This document shows positions 39,213 through 47,082 of a stretch of 64,000 bases of DNA, piece by piece (positions within the stretch are counted from its first letter, which is position 1; every line of letters starts with the position of its first letter). A program made the translations under genes and the position numbers. This stretch comes from Georgenia subflava (GTDB lineage Bacteria; Actinomycetota; Actinomycetes; Actinomycetales; Actinomycetaceae), in NCBI RefSeq assembly GCF_009193155.1, contig NZ_VUKD01000001.1, forward strand, positions 558,001 through 622,000. Reading direction: 5' to 3'. Under the pieces are notes generated by a model. It worked only from the letters and a program-made list of their open reading frames with translations, was not told the origin of the DNA and made no database searches.

Positions 39213-40112
39213 ATGTCCGCCTCGCCCGAGCCCGCCGAGCGGGGTGCGGTGGACCTGCGCGCCTACCGCCGTCGGGAGATCGGCCTCGCGGTCAGGGACA
39301 CCCTCGGCGCCGGCATGGGCTATCTCCCGCTCGGCGCCGCGTTCGGCGTCCTGCTCGTCAACAGCGGGCTGGCGTGGTGGTGGGCACCGGTGTTCTCGGT
39401 GCTCATCTACGCCGGGTCGATGGAGTTCCTCGCGATCGGTCTCGTCACCGGCGGTGCGGGTCTGGCCCAGGTCGCCGCAACCACGTTCTTCGTCAACTTC
39501 CGGCACGTGTTCTACGGGCTGAGCTTCCCGCTGCGCGTCATCCGCTCCGGCCTCGGGCGCCTGTACGGCGTGCACGCGCTGACGGACGAGGCCTACGCCC
39601 TGCTCGCCACCAAACCGCGGCAGGGCCTGACCGGCACCAGGGTGCTGGCTACCCAGATCCTGTGCCAGCTGTACTGGGTGACCGGCTCCACCGCCGGCGC
39701 GCTGCTCGGGGCGGGCCTCGGACTCGACGTCGAGGGCCTCGGCTTCGCCCTGACCGCGCTCTTCGTGGTCCTGACGATCGACGCCTACCGGGCCGCACCG
39801 GACCTGCCCACCCTCCTGATCGCCCTCGCGTGCGCGGGACTGGCGCTGGCGGCCGCCCCGGGCGGCATGCTCGTGCTCGCGCTGACCGGCTTCGTCGTGG
39901 TGCTCGCCGCCCGGGTGGTCGTGAGCCGGCGCCGTCGCCCCGGCCACCTCGGCGGGGCTGACGACGGCGCGGCCCCATCCGGCGGGACCCCATCAGGCGG
40001 CGCCCCATCCGGCGGGATCCGATCCGGCGGTGCACGATCCGGCGGAGCCAGATCCGGCGACGCCCCCTCCGGCGAATCCCCGGACGAGACGGGCGGAGAC
40101 ACGCGTGCCTAG
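39213..40112 (+). CDS. azlC: AzlC-family branched-chain amino acid exporter subunit
   Basis: Large subunit of an AzlCD exporter for branched-chain amino acids and analogues. Of 299 residues, about 1-240 are AzlC, with GAGMGYLPLGAAFGVLL, FSVLIYAGSMEFLAIG and NFRHVFYGLSFPL, and about eight helices. The last 45 residues are an unusual Pro/Ser/Gly-rich tail made of five-residue SGG-A/T-P repeats. Its stop overlaps the start of azlD by 8 bases. Confidence 0.92.
   Translation: MSASPEPAERGAVDLRAYRRREIGLAVRDTLGAGMGYLPLGAAFGVLLVNSGLAWWWAPVFSVLIYAGSMEFLAIGLVTGGAGLAQVAATTFFVNFRHVFYGLSFPLRVIRSGLGRLYGVHALTDEAYALLATKPRQGLTGTRVLATQILCQLYWVTGSTAGALLGAGLGLDVEGLGFALTALFVVLTIDAYRAAPDLPTLLIALACAGLALAAAPGGMLVLALTGFVVVLAARVVVSRRRRPGHLGGADDGAAPSGGTPSGGAPSGGIRSGGARSGGARSGDAPSGESPDETGGDTRA
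39968..40083 (+). repeat. 15-bp in-frame repeat in the azlC tail
   Basis: About eight copies of a CCATCCGGCGGGRYC-type unit. It encodes APSGG/TPSGG/ARSGG pentapeptides. Confidence 0.85.
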
Positions 40113-40428
40113 CCCGCTGCAGATCCTCCTGACGCTGCTGGTCATCGGCGCCGTCACCTACGCGCTGCGTCTGGCGCCGTTCGTGGCGCTGCGGAAGGTG
40201 CGCGACTCCGAGCTCGTCGACCACCTGTCGCGCACGATGCCGCTGGGCGTCATGGCGATCCTCGTCGTGTACACGCTCTCGACCGTGGACCTCACCGCCG
40301 CACCGCACGGGCTGCCGGAGATCGCCGGTGTGGCCGTCACCGCCGGCCTGCACCTGTGGCGTCGCAACGCCATGCTCAGCATCATCGCCGGCACTGCCAC
40401 GTACATGGCGGTCCTGGCGCTCGTCTGA
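40105..40428 (+). CDS. azlD: AzlD-family branched-chain amino acid exporter subunit
   Basis: Small partner of AzlC, 107 residues with about four helices. Visible family motifs are GAVTYALRLAPFVAL, LSRTMPLGVMAILVVYTL and HLWRRNAMLSIIAGTATYM. The GTG at 40105 overlaps the azlC stop by 8 bases, which is typical of azlCD pairs. Confidence 0.92.
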   Translation: MPSPLQILLTLLVIGAVTYALRLAPFVALRKVRDSELVDHLSRTMPLGVMAILVVYTLSTVDLTAAPHGLPEIAGVAVTAGLHLWRRNAMLSIIAGTATYMAVLALV

Positions 40429-40472
40429 CGGCGTCGCTCGGCGCGTGGTGCTCCGGCAGGTGAGGCGACCGG

Positions 40473-40478
40473 TAGCCT
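40473..40478 (+). promoter_or_regulatory. -10 box of the hydrolase-fold gene (leaderless)
   Basis: TAGCCT with a 7-base gap to the GTG at 40486. Confidence 0.6.
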
Positions 40479-40485
40479 GCCGACC

Positions 40486-41397
40486 GTGGTCGCCGACTCG
40501 AGCTGCGTGCTGGTCCCCGGTCCCTGGGAGCACCGGGACGTCGCAGCCAACGGCGCCCAGTTCCACGTCGTCACCGCCGGCACCCTCCGCACGGACCGAC
40601 CGCTGGTGGTCCTGCTGCACGCCTTCCCCCAGTTCTGGTGGGCGTGGCGCCACCAGATCCCCGCGCTCGCCGGTGCGGGTCACCCCGTCGTCGCCATGGA
40701 CCTGCGTGGCTTCGCGGGATCGGACAAGCCCCCGGACCGGCACGAGACCTCGGTGTTCGCCCGCGACGTGGCCGGTGTCGTCCGTTCCCTGGGCGCGCGG
40801 GACGCAGTCGTGGTCGGGCACGGCTTCGGTGGCACGGTCGCCTGGTCCATGCCGCACGTGGCGCCCGATCTCACCCGCGCCGTGGCCGTGCTCGCCAACC
40901 CGCACCCGCTGCCGCTCCACCGTGCCCGCAACCGCGTCCCGCTGCGCGCGCTGGGCAGGCTGCTCCACTTCCAGGTGCCCTGGTTCCCCGAGCACGCCAT
41001 CGTCCGCGGCGACCTCGTCGAGCGGCTGCTCCGAGCGTGGTCGGCCCCCGGCAACGACGGCGCCACCTCCCAGTCGGGCCTGTACACCGAGGCGATGGGT
41101 CTGCCGTTCGCGGCGCACGCCACCATGGAGCACTTCCGCTGGCTCGTCCGCTCGACGCCGCGCGCGGACGGACGCCGTTTCCTCGAGACGGTCTCCGCGC
41201 CGATCACCGTGCCCGTGCTGACCGTCCGGGGCGGCCGGGACCCGCTCCTGCCGGCCCGTACCTTCGCCAAGGACGCGGACTTCGTCACCGGGCCGCTGCA
41301 CCGGTCGGTCGTCGACGACGCCGGTCACTTCCTGCCCGAGGAGGCGCCCGACCAGGTCACCGAGCTGCTCCTGGACTTCCTCGCCGGCCTGGCGTGA
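40486..41397 (+). CDS. alpha/beta-hydrolase fold protein lacking the catalytic nucleophile
   Basis: A 303-residue member of the epoxide hydrolase/haloperoxidase group, in the position of M. tuberculosis ephE. The oxyanion region is LLHAFPQFWWAWR, and MDLRGFAGSDKP is intact. The late acid (GGRDPLLPA) and His (DDAGHFLPEEAP) are present. The nucleophile elbow reads VVGHGFGGTVAW: the Ser or Asp normally between His and Phe is Gly (codon GGC). It may be a pseudoenzyme, or use another mechanism. Its stop is followed directly by a 33-bp repeat shared with the nth 3' end. Confidence 0.88.
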   Translation: MVADSSCVLVPGPWEHRDVAANGAQFHVVTAGTLRTDRPLVVLLHAFPQFWWAWRHQIPALAGAGHPVVAMDLRGFAGSDKPPDRHETSVFARDVAGVVRSLGARDAVVVGHGFGGTVAWSMPHVAPDLTRAVAVLANPHPLPLHRARNRVPLRALGRLLHFQVPWFPEHAIVRGDLVERLLRAWSAPGNDGATSQSGLYTEAMGLPFAAHATMEHFRWLVRSTPRADGRRFLETVSAPITVPVLTVRGGRDPLLPARTFAKDADFVTGPLHRSVVDDAGHFLPEEAPDQVTELLLDFLAGLA

Positions 41398-41404
41398 GCG
41401 GCCG

Positions 41405-41490
41405 TCCGGGGCGCTGCGGTCAGGGGACCACCGGCCGGACGGGACGCTGCGGTCAGGGGACCACCGGCCGGACGGGGCGCTGCGGTCAGG
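41405..41490. repeat. 33-bp repeat spanning the nth stop codon
   Basis: CGCTGCGGTCAGGG begins at 41412, 41445 and 41478 (period 33). The nth stop (complement of TCA at 41486-41488) lies in the third copy. The same TCAGG is present in the other two. Confidence 0.92.
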
Positions 41491-42193
41491 GAACGGTCAC
41501 CATCGCGCGAGCGGCCTCGGGGTCCGTCTCGCCGATCCCGTAGGAGGGGCACAGCCCCGCGAGCACGCACGCCCCACACGCCGGCTTGCGCGAGTGGCAC
41601 ACGCGCCGGCCGTGGAAGATCAGCCGGTGGCAGGCCATCGTCCACTCCTCGGGCGGGAGCAGCTCGCCGATGGCGTGCTCGACCTTGCCCGGGTCCTTCT
41701 CCTTCGTCCAGCCGAGCCGCCGCGCCAGGCGACCGACGTGGGTGTCCACCGTGATGCCCGGCACGCCGAAGGCGTTGCCGAGCACCACGTTCGCGGTCTT
41801 GCGCCCGACGCCGGGCAGCTTGACGAGCTCCTCGAGCGTGCTGGGCACCTCGCCGTCGTGCTGCTCGAGCAGGGCGGCGCCGATCCCCTGCAGCGAGCTC
41901 GCCTTGGCGCGGAAGAACCCGAGCGGGCGCAGCACCTCCTCGAGCTCCTCGCGCGGCGCGCCGGCGTAGGCGGCGGCGTCGGGATACATGCGGAAGAGGG
42001 TCGGCGTCACCTGGTTGACGCGTACATCGGTGGTCTGGGCGGAGAGCACCGTGGCCACGAGCAGCTCGAGCGGGGTGGTGAAGTCGAGCTCGCAGCGCGC
42101 GTCGGGCCAGGCGTCGGTCAGCAGCTCGTCGACGGCTCGGGCCTGCTCGCGGGCGGCCTTCTTCGATCGGGGCCGGCGTGGCGCTGCGGTCAT
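41486..42193 (-). CDS. nth: endonuclease III
   Basis: Base-excision repair glycosylase/AP lyase for oxidised pyrimidines, 235 residues. The helix-hairpin-helix [18 protein letters not shown] includes the catalytic Lys. The catalytic Asp is in [14 protein letters not shown]. The 4Fe-4S cluster Cys are C-x6-C-x2-C-x5-C in [17 protein letters not shown]. The ATG at 42193 is six bases after TAGCCT and is preferred to the GTG one codon upstream. It is divergent from crp, as in mycobacteria. Confidence 0.96.
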   Translation of the reverse strand: MTAAPRRPRSKKAAREQARAVDELLTDAWPDARCELDFTTPLELLVATVLSAQTTDVRVNQVTPTLFRMYPDAAAYAGAPREELEEVLRPLGFFRAKASSLQGIGAALLEQHDGEVPSTLEELVKLPGVGRKTANVVLGNAFGVPGITVDTHVGRLARRLGWTKEKDPGKVEHAIGELLPPEEWTMACHRLIFHGRRVCHSRKPACGACVLAGLCPSYGIGETDPEAARAMVTVP

Positions 42194-42199
42194 CACCCC

Positions 42200-42205
42200 A
42201 GGCTA
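42200..42205 (-). promoter_or_regulatory. -10 box of nth (leaderless)
   Basis: TAGCCT on the minus strand with a 6-base gap to the ATG at 42193. Confidence 0.6.
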
Positions 42206-42230
42206 GCGGCGCGCCGCGCACGAGCGACCG

Positions 42231-42246
42231 TGTGCCCGGGATCACG
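42231..42246. promoter_or_regulatory. possible Crp/GlxR binding site
   Basis: TGTGCCCGGGATCACG keeps eight of the ten defined bases of TGTGA-N6-TCACA. It lies between nth and crp, about 80 bases before the crp start, which would fit autoregulation. Confidence 0.35.
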
Positions 42247-42326
42247 TTGAGTGGCAGGATGGTGGCGGATCGGGGCGCCGGGTGCGCCCCGAGCCGCGTA
42301 CCGCCCGCCGGCAGATGGGATCCACC

Positions 42327-43004
42327 GTGGAACAGAACGTGATCGGCACCGTGCCGCTCTTCGACGCACTGGACGAGCAGGGCCAGGCCGAGCTGCGCTC
42401 CCTGATGAGCGAGACCACCCTGCGCCGTGGGGAGACGCTGTTCAACGAGGGGGACCCCGGCGACCGCCTCTACATCCTGCTGGACGGGAAGGTGAAGCTC
42501 GGCCACACGGCGTCGGACGGCCGGGAGAACCTGCTGGCCGTCCTGGGGCCCGGTGAGCTGCTCGGCGAGCTCACCCTGTTCGACCCGGGCCCGCGCTCGA
42601 CGACGGCGACGGCGGTGGCCGGCACGCGGATGCTGCAGCTCGAGCACGGTGCGCTCATGACGTTCCTCGAGTCGCGGCCGGAGCTCGCCAAGCACATGCT
42701 CAAGGCGCTCGCCCAGCGGCTGCGCCGCACCAACGAGTCCCTCGCCGACCTCGTGTTCTCCGACGTCCCCGGGCGTGTGGCGAAGGCGCTGCTGGACCTG
42801 GCCGACCGCTTCGGCCAGACGACCGACGAGGGCGTGCACGTCCCGCACGACCTCACCCAGGAGGAGCTCGCCCAGCTCGTCGGCGCCTCCCGCGAGACGG
42901 TCAACAAGTCCCTGGCCGAGTTCGTATCCCGCGGCTGGATCCGTCTCGAGGGCCGGGCCGTGCTGCTGCTCGACGTCGACCGGCTGCGTCGCCGGGCGCG
43001 CTGA
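42327..43004 (+). CDS. crp: Crp/Fnr (GlxR-type) cAMP-responsive regulator
   Basis: A 225-residue global regulator. The cyclic-nucleotide domain at about 10-120 includes FNEGDPGDRLYILLDGKVKL and LGELTLFDPGPRSTTATA, the phosphate-binding cassette. The winged HTH has LTQEELAQLVGASRETVNKSL. Genes for acetate use such as acs, three genes upstream, are known targets of mycobacterial Crp and corynebacterial GlxR. I favour the GTG at 42327 (GGGA six bases upstream, length like GlxR). The ATG at 42315 would add four residues. Confidence 0.95.
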   Translation: MEQNVIGTVPLFDALDEQGQAELRSLMSETTLRRGETLFNEGDPGDRLYILLDGKVKLGHTASDGRENLLAVLGPGELLGELTLFDPGPRSTTATAVAGTRMLQLEHGALMTFLESRPELAKHMLKALAQRLRRTNESLADLVFSDVPGRVAKALLDLADRFGQTTDEGVHVPHDLTQEELAQLVGASRETVNKSLAEFVSRGWIRLEGRAVLLLDVDRLRRRAR

Positions 43005-43016
43005 GCCTGCCGTAGG

Positions 43017-43064
43017 ACGGACGAAGGCGCCTCTTCGCGGTCGGGAGGAGGCGCCTTCGTCCGT
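43017..43064 (+). terminator. crp terminator 1
   Basis: Perfect 17-bp stem (ACGGACGAAGGCGCCTC at 43017-43033 with its complement at 43048-43064) and a 14-nt loop, 12 bases after the crp stop. Confidence 0.85.
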
Positions 43065-43068
43065 CGTG

Positions 43069-43110
43069 AGGTCGCTGAAGTGGTCGCTATTACGACCACT
43101 TCAGCGACCT
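43069..43110. terminator. second hairpin between convergent crp and ridA
   Basis: Perfect 18-bp stem (AGGTCGCTGAAGTGGTCG with its complement) and a 6-nt CTATTA loop. It is symmetrical enough to end transcripts from both sides. Confidence 0.85.
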
Positions 43111-43169
43111 TGGCTGCTTGCAGCTCGGCGGTGCCGTCGTCGGCCGTCGAACGGGCTTTCGTCGTGCGG

Positions 43170-43637
43170 TCAGCGGACGGCGACGACGATCTCCACCTCG
43201 ACGGGGGCGTCCAGCGGGAGGACGGCTACCCCGACGGCGGAGCGCGCGTGCCGGCCGGCGTCGCCGAAGATCTCACCGAGGAGCTCCGAGGCGCCGTTGA
43301 TCACGCCGGGCTGGCCGGTGAACGACGGCTCGGAGGCGACGAATCCGGTCACCTTGACGACCCGCTCGACCTTCTCGAGGTCGCCGATCTGATCGGCGAC
43401 GGCGGCGAGGGCGTTGAGCGCACAGGTGCGCGCGGCGTCCTTGGCCTGCTCGGGCGTGACCGAGCCGGGCGAGTCGCCCACCTTCCCGGTCAGCGCGAGG
43501 GCGCCGTCGACCATGGGGAGCTGCCCGGCGGTGTGGACGACGTCACCGTGACGCACGGCGGGGACGTAGGCGGCGACGGGCGCGACCACCTGCGGCAGGG
43601 TCAGGCCGAGCTCGGCCAGTCGGTCGGCGATGCTCAC
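43170..43637 (-). CDS. RidA/YjgF-family protein
   Basis: A 155-residue RidA-like protein, whose best-known relatives hydrolyse reactive enamine/imine intermediates from PLP enzymes. It has the family start-to-core pattern (VHTAGQLPMVDG, EQAKDAARTCALNALAAV) and ends APVEVEIVVAVR. Members with an internal insert like this (Rv3678c type) may lack the canonical Arg, and I do not see it in the usual place, so deaminase activity is uncertain. The GTG overlaps the DUF4177 stop. Confidence 0.88.
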   Translation of the reverse strand: MSIADRLAELGLTLPQVVAPVAAYVPAVRHGDVVHTAGQLPMVDGALALTGKVGDSPGSVTPEQAKDAARTCALNALAAVADQIGDLEKVERVVKVTGFVASEPSFTGQPGVINGASELLGEIFGDAGRHARSAVGVAVLPLDAPVEVEIVVAVR

Positions 43638-43798
43638 TGCTCACCCCGCGGACGCTTTAGGTAGGCGACCAGGTTGTTGGACCCGGCCGGGCCGGGCACC
43701 ACCTGGACGAGCTCCCAGCCGTCGGCTCCCCACTGGTCGAGGATCGCCTTCGTGTTGTGGATCAGCAGCGGAATGGTGGCGTACTCCCATGTCGTCAT
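43634..43798 (-). CDS. DUF4177-like small protein, 54 aa
   Basis: A short gene read directly. The product starts MTTWEYATIPLLIHNTKAIL and continues DQWGADGWELVQVVPG, the DUF4177 pattern of a WEY start followed by GxxGWELV. It corresponds to Rv3678A beside Rv3678c. The ATG is six bases after TAGGAT. It overlaps ridA by 4 bases (GTGA). Function is unknown. Confidence 0.85.
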   Translation of the reverse strand: MTTWEYATIPLLIHNTKAILDQWGADGWELVQVVPGPAGSNNLVAYLKRPRGEQ

Positions 43799-43804
43799 GA
43801 CGAC

Positions 43805-43810
43805 ATCCTA
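43805..43810 (-). promoter_or_regulatory. -10 box of DUF4177-ridA (leaderless)
   Basis: TAGGAT on the minus strand with a 6-base gap to the ATG at 43798. Confidence 0.65.
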
Positions 43811-43920
43811 GGGGCGGCCCCCGAGCAGCAGCCGCTGCGCGAGCGCGGCCCGGCCAGGCGCCGGCAGGGCTGGGGGCCGCGTTCCGCTCCACCGTCGAGC
43901 GGCCCGAGTGAGCATGCCCG

Positions 43921-44040
43921 GGCTCGCCAGGCGATGCGTGAGCTCGTCAGGCGGTGCGGGTGAGCATCACGGGCACGTCAGGCGGTGTCTGGGCTCGTCT
44001 GGCGGTGCGGGTGAGCGTCCCGAGGCTCGTCAGGCGGTGC
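43921..44040. repeat. higher-order repeat spanning the whiB stop codon
   Basis: CTCGTCAGGCGGTG-like cores at 43923, 43943, 43974, 43994 and 44026, alternating about 20 and 31 bases, so the true unit is about 51 bp. The whiB stop (44030-44032) is in the last copy. Confidence 0.85.
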
Positions 44041-44374
44041 GTTCGGCGCGCGCACGCGCGATGATCCGCGGTGCGCGCTGCTCGCGGAGCTCGGTCACCA
44101 GCTCGTCGTCGTCGCGACGCAGCCAGGCCGCCCAGTCCGTGACCTCCGGGTAACGGCGCAGCAACGCCCGCCGCTCACGCTCGGTGAGCCCGCCCCAGAC
44201 CCCGAAGCTGGTCTGGGAGCTCAGTGCGTCGGCCAAGCACTCCATCCTGACCTCACAGCTGAAACAGAGCTCGCGCACCTGGCGCTGGGCCGCCCCGCGG
44301 ACGAACAGCGCGTCCGGCTCGGCAGCGGCGCACGCGGCGCGCAGCGCCCACGTCTGGTCCTCGTTGACAGTCAT
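44030..44374 (-). CDS. whiB: WhiB-family iron-sulfur regulator
   Basis: A 114-residue redox-sensing transcription regulator carrying a 4Fe-4S cluster on Cys15, Cys37, Cys40 and Cys46 (the C-x2-C-x5-C part is CFSCEVRMEC). The turn GVWGGLTERERRALLRR follows. Position next to the PBP gene matches whiB4 of mycobacteria. GGGAGG lies 4 bases before the ATG at 44374. Longer starts are unsupported. The C-terminus ends inside a tandem repeat. Confidence 0.95.
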   Translation of the reverse strand: MTVNEDQTWALRAACAAAEPDALFVRGAAQRQVRELCFSCEVRMECLADALSSQTSFGVWGGLTERERRALLRRYPEVTDWAAWLRRDDDELVTELREQRAPRIIARARAERTA

Positions 44375-44585
44375 CGGGCCTCCCGACCTCGAACCTCGCA
44401 TCCGGCGTGTCACCGGCGATGTCTGGGGCCGACGCTATATGTGACGCACGTAACAGGAAAGGTTCGTGACCAAACCGCGATGTTTGAAGCGTTGATCACC
44501 TGAAACTGCACCGTTCCGAGGGGGGCCGAACAGTCCGTGAGCGGTTCCACGGCCTGCCGCAGGGCACTCTCCCAGGTGCGCCACG

Positions 44586-44591
44586 TACCCT
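44586..44591 (+). promoter_or_regulatory. -10 box of the PBP gene (leaderless)
   Basis: TACCCT with a 7-base gap to the ATG at 44599. Confidence 0.6.
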
Positions 44592-44598
44592 GGAGCCC

Positions 44599-47082
44599 AT
44601 GTCGTCTCCCTCTTCCGCGCCGGGCCGTGCTGTCAAGCCGGCGCAGCTGCTGGTGATGCTGCTCGCCTTCCTGCTCGTCGCGGGCCTCGGCGGCGTGCTC
44701 ACCGCCGGCCTGGTCATGCCCGCCGTCGGCGCCGCCGGCACCGTCAGCCAGGCCACGACAGACCTGTTCGAGGACCTGCCGAGCGAGCTGGCGATCGCCG
44801 AGCCCTCGCAGGGCAGTGTGATCCTCGCCGCGGATGGCTCCGAGCTGGCGACCATCTACGCCGACAACCGCATCAACGTCAGTCTCGACGAGGTCTCGCC
44901 GCACATGCGCAACGCCGTCGTCGCGATCGAGGACCGCCGCTTCTACGACCACAACGGCATCGACCCCGAGGGCATCATGCGCGCCCTCGTCAACAACCTC
45001 GCCGGCGGCCAGACCGAGGGCGGCTCCACCCTGACCCAGCAGTACGTCAAGAACGTGCTCATCGAGGCCGGCCGGGTGTCGGGCGACGAAGAGGCGATCC
45101 GGGAGGCGACCGCGCCGACGATCGGCCGCAAGCTGGAGGAGGCGCGGCTGTCGATCGGCCTCGAGCAGCAGGTCGGCAAGGAGAAGATCCTCGAGGGCTA
45201 CCTGAACATCGCGCAGTTCGGCCCGTCCCAGTACGGCGTCGAGACGGCGGCGCAGTACTACTTCAGCAAGCCTGCCGCGGACCTGACCATCGCGGAGTCG
45301 GCCATGCTGGCCGGCATCACGCAGTCCCCCGCCCGGCACGACCCGGTCCGCAACCCGGAGAACGCCAAGAAGCGGCGCGACACCGTGCTGAGGACCATGC
45401 GCGCCCAGGGCTTCATCACCGAGGCCGAGTACGACGAGGCGGTCGCCCTGCCGATCGAGGACATGCTCAACGTCACCCCGTCGTCGAGCACCTGCGCGGC
45501 AGCAGGGATCTCGGCCTACTTCTGCGAGTACGTCGTCGACGAGCTGATCCAGTCCGACGCGTGGGGCGAGGACGCCGACGACCGCCGTCAGGCCCTCTAC
45601 CGGGGCGGCCTGGTCATCAAGACGACCCTCGACCCGGCCAAGCAGCAGGCCGCCTACGACGCCGTCGTCGCGAACGTGCCGGTCAACGACCCCTCCGACG
45701 TGAACATGGCGCTGTCCTCGGTCGAGCCGGGCACGGGCAAGATCCAGGCGATGGTGCAGAACACCAACTACGGCAACGCCACCGAGGAGGACCCCGGCGC
45801 GCTCAAGCTGAACCTCAACGTCGGGCAGAGCCACGGTGGCGGCACCGGCTACCAGTCGGGCTCGTCCTTCAAGGTCTTCACGCTCATCGAGTGGCTCGAG
45901 ACCGGGCACTCGCTGATGGACCGGGTGGACTCGTCCAACCAGACGTACCCGCGAGAGTCGTGGACCATCTCCTGCGACCCGACCCGTCGCGACGACTGGT
46001 CGCCGAAGAACCTCGAGGGCATCGGCGGCGGCCGGATGACGGTGCTGGAGAGCACCCGACGCTCGGTCAACGTCTCCTTCGCGGAGATGGCCAACCAGAT
46101 GGACATGTGCGCGATCATCGACAACGCCGAGAGCATGGGTCTGAAGACCGGCACCGGCGAGCCGCTGATCCCGAACCCGTCGGCAGTTCTCGGGACCAAC
46201 AACGTGACCCCGCTGAGCCAGGCGACGGCCTTCGCCACCCTGGCCGCGGGCGGCGTCACCTGCGAGCCGATGGCCATCACGGAGATCACCGACCGCTCGG
46301 GCAACGTCGTCGCCACCCCGGAGTCGACGTGCTCGCAGGTGCTCGAGCCGGCAATCGTCAACGGCGTCAACCATGCGCTGCAGGAAGTGGTCTCGCCCCG
46401 GCCGTCCTCGACCGGGTTCCGGGCAGTGGTGCCGGGCCGTCCGGCCGCCGGCAAGACCGGTACGGCGAACGACGACTCCGCGGCCTGGTTCGCCGGCTAC
46501 ACCCCGCAGCTCGCCACGGCGATCTGGATGGGCCATGTCGAGTCCAACCGCTCGATGTTCAACTCGACCATCAACGGCCAGTTCCACCGCGAGGTCTTCG
46601 GTGGCCTCTACCCGGCGCAGGTGTTCTCGCAGTACACCGCTCGGGCGCTGGAGGGCCAGCCGGTCGAGCAGTTCCCGCAGGTCTCGCCCCGACAGCTCTT
46701 CGGCGAGCGGGTCCGCGTGCCTAACGTCGTCGGCCGCTCGGTGTCCGACGCGCAGTCGATCCTGGCCGGCGCCGGCTTCCAGGTGCAGATCGGCTCGCCG
46801 GTGGAGTCCTCCTGGCAGGCAGGCGGGGTGGCAGCCACGCAGCCCGCGTCCGGCGCCCAGGTCTCCCCCGGCACGCGAATCACCATCATCCCGAGCTCCG
46901 GCCCGCCCGAGCCCCCGCCCCCGCCGCCCGACGAGGAGGATGACGGCGGCGACGGCGGAGGCGACGACGGCGGCGATGACGGTGGCGACGGCAACAACGG
47001 CGGCGGCAACGGCAACGGCAACGGCAACGGCGGCGGCAACAACGGCCGGGGCAACGGCAACGACGGCGGGGGCGACGACTGA
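44599..47082 (+). CDS. class A penicillin-binding protein with PASTA domain (PonA2-like)
   Basis: Bifunctional peptidoglycan glycosyltransferase/transpeptidase, 827 residues. It has a membrane anchor at about 18-42. The GT51 motifs are AIEDRRFYDHNGID and GGSTLTQQYVKN. The transpeptidase has SSFK (nucleophile Ser), SVN and KTGTAND. One PASTA domain is at about 705-770 (VPNVVGRSVSDAQSILAGAGF). The tail from about 772 is Pro-rich, then Asp/Gly and Asn/Gly repeats. It overlaps the next gene, as ponA2 does with Rv3683. Confidence 0.96.
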   Translation: MSSPSSAPGRAVKPAQLLVMLLAFLLVAGLGGVLTAGLVMPAVGAAGTVSQATTDLFEDLPSELAIAEPSQGSVILAADGSELATIYADNRINVSLDEVSPHMRNAVVAIEDRRFYDHNGIDPEGIMRALVNNLAGGQTEGGSTLTQQYVKNVLIEAGRVSGDEEAIREATAPTIGRKLEEARLSIGLEQQVGKEKILEGYLNIAQFGPSQYGVETAAQYYFSKPAADLTIAESAMLAGITQSPARHDPVRNPENAKKRRDTVLRTMRAQGFITEAEYDEAVALPIEDMLNVTPSSSTCAAAGISAYFCEYVVDELIQSDAWGEDADDRRQALYRGGLVIKTTLDPAKQQAAYDAVVANVPVNDPSDVNMALSSVEPGTGKIQAMVQNTNYGNATEEDPGALKLNLNVGQSHGGGTGYQSGSSFKVFTLIEWLETGHSLMDRVDSSNQTYPRESWTISCDPTRRDDWSPKNLEGIGGGRMTVLESTRRSVNVSFAEMANQMDMCAIIDNAESMGLKTGTGEPLIPNPSAVLGTNNVTPLSQATAFATLAAGGVTCEPMAITEITDRSGNVVATPESTCSQVLEPAIVNGVNHALQEVVSPRPSSTGFRAVVPGRPAAGKTGTANDDSAAWFAGYTPQLATAIWMGHVESNRSMFNSTINGQFHREVFGGLYPAQVFSQYTARALEGQPVEQFPQVSPRQLFGERVRVPNVVGRSVSDAQSILAGAGFQVQIGSPVESSWQAGGVAATQPASGAQVSPGTRITIIPSSGPPEPPPPPPDEEDDGGDGGGDDGGDDGGDGNNGGGNGNGNGNGGGNNGRGNGNDGGGDD

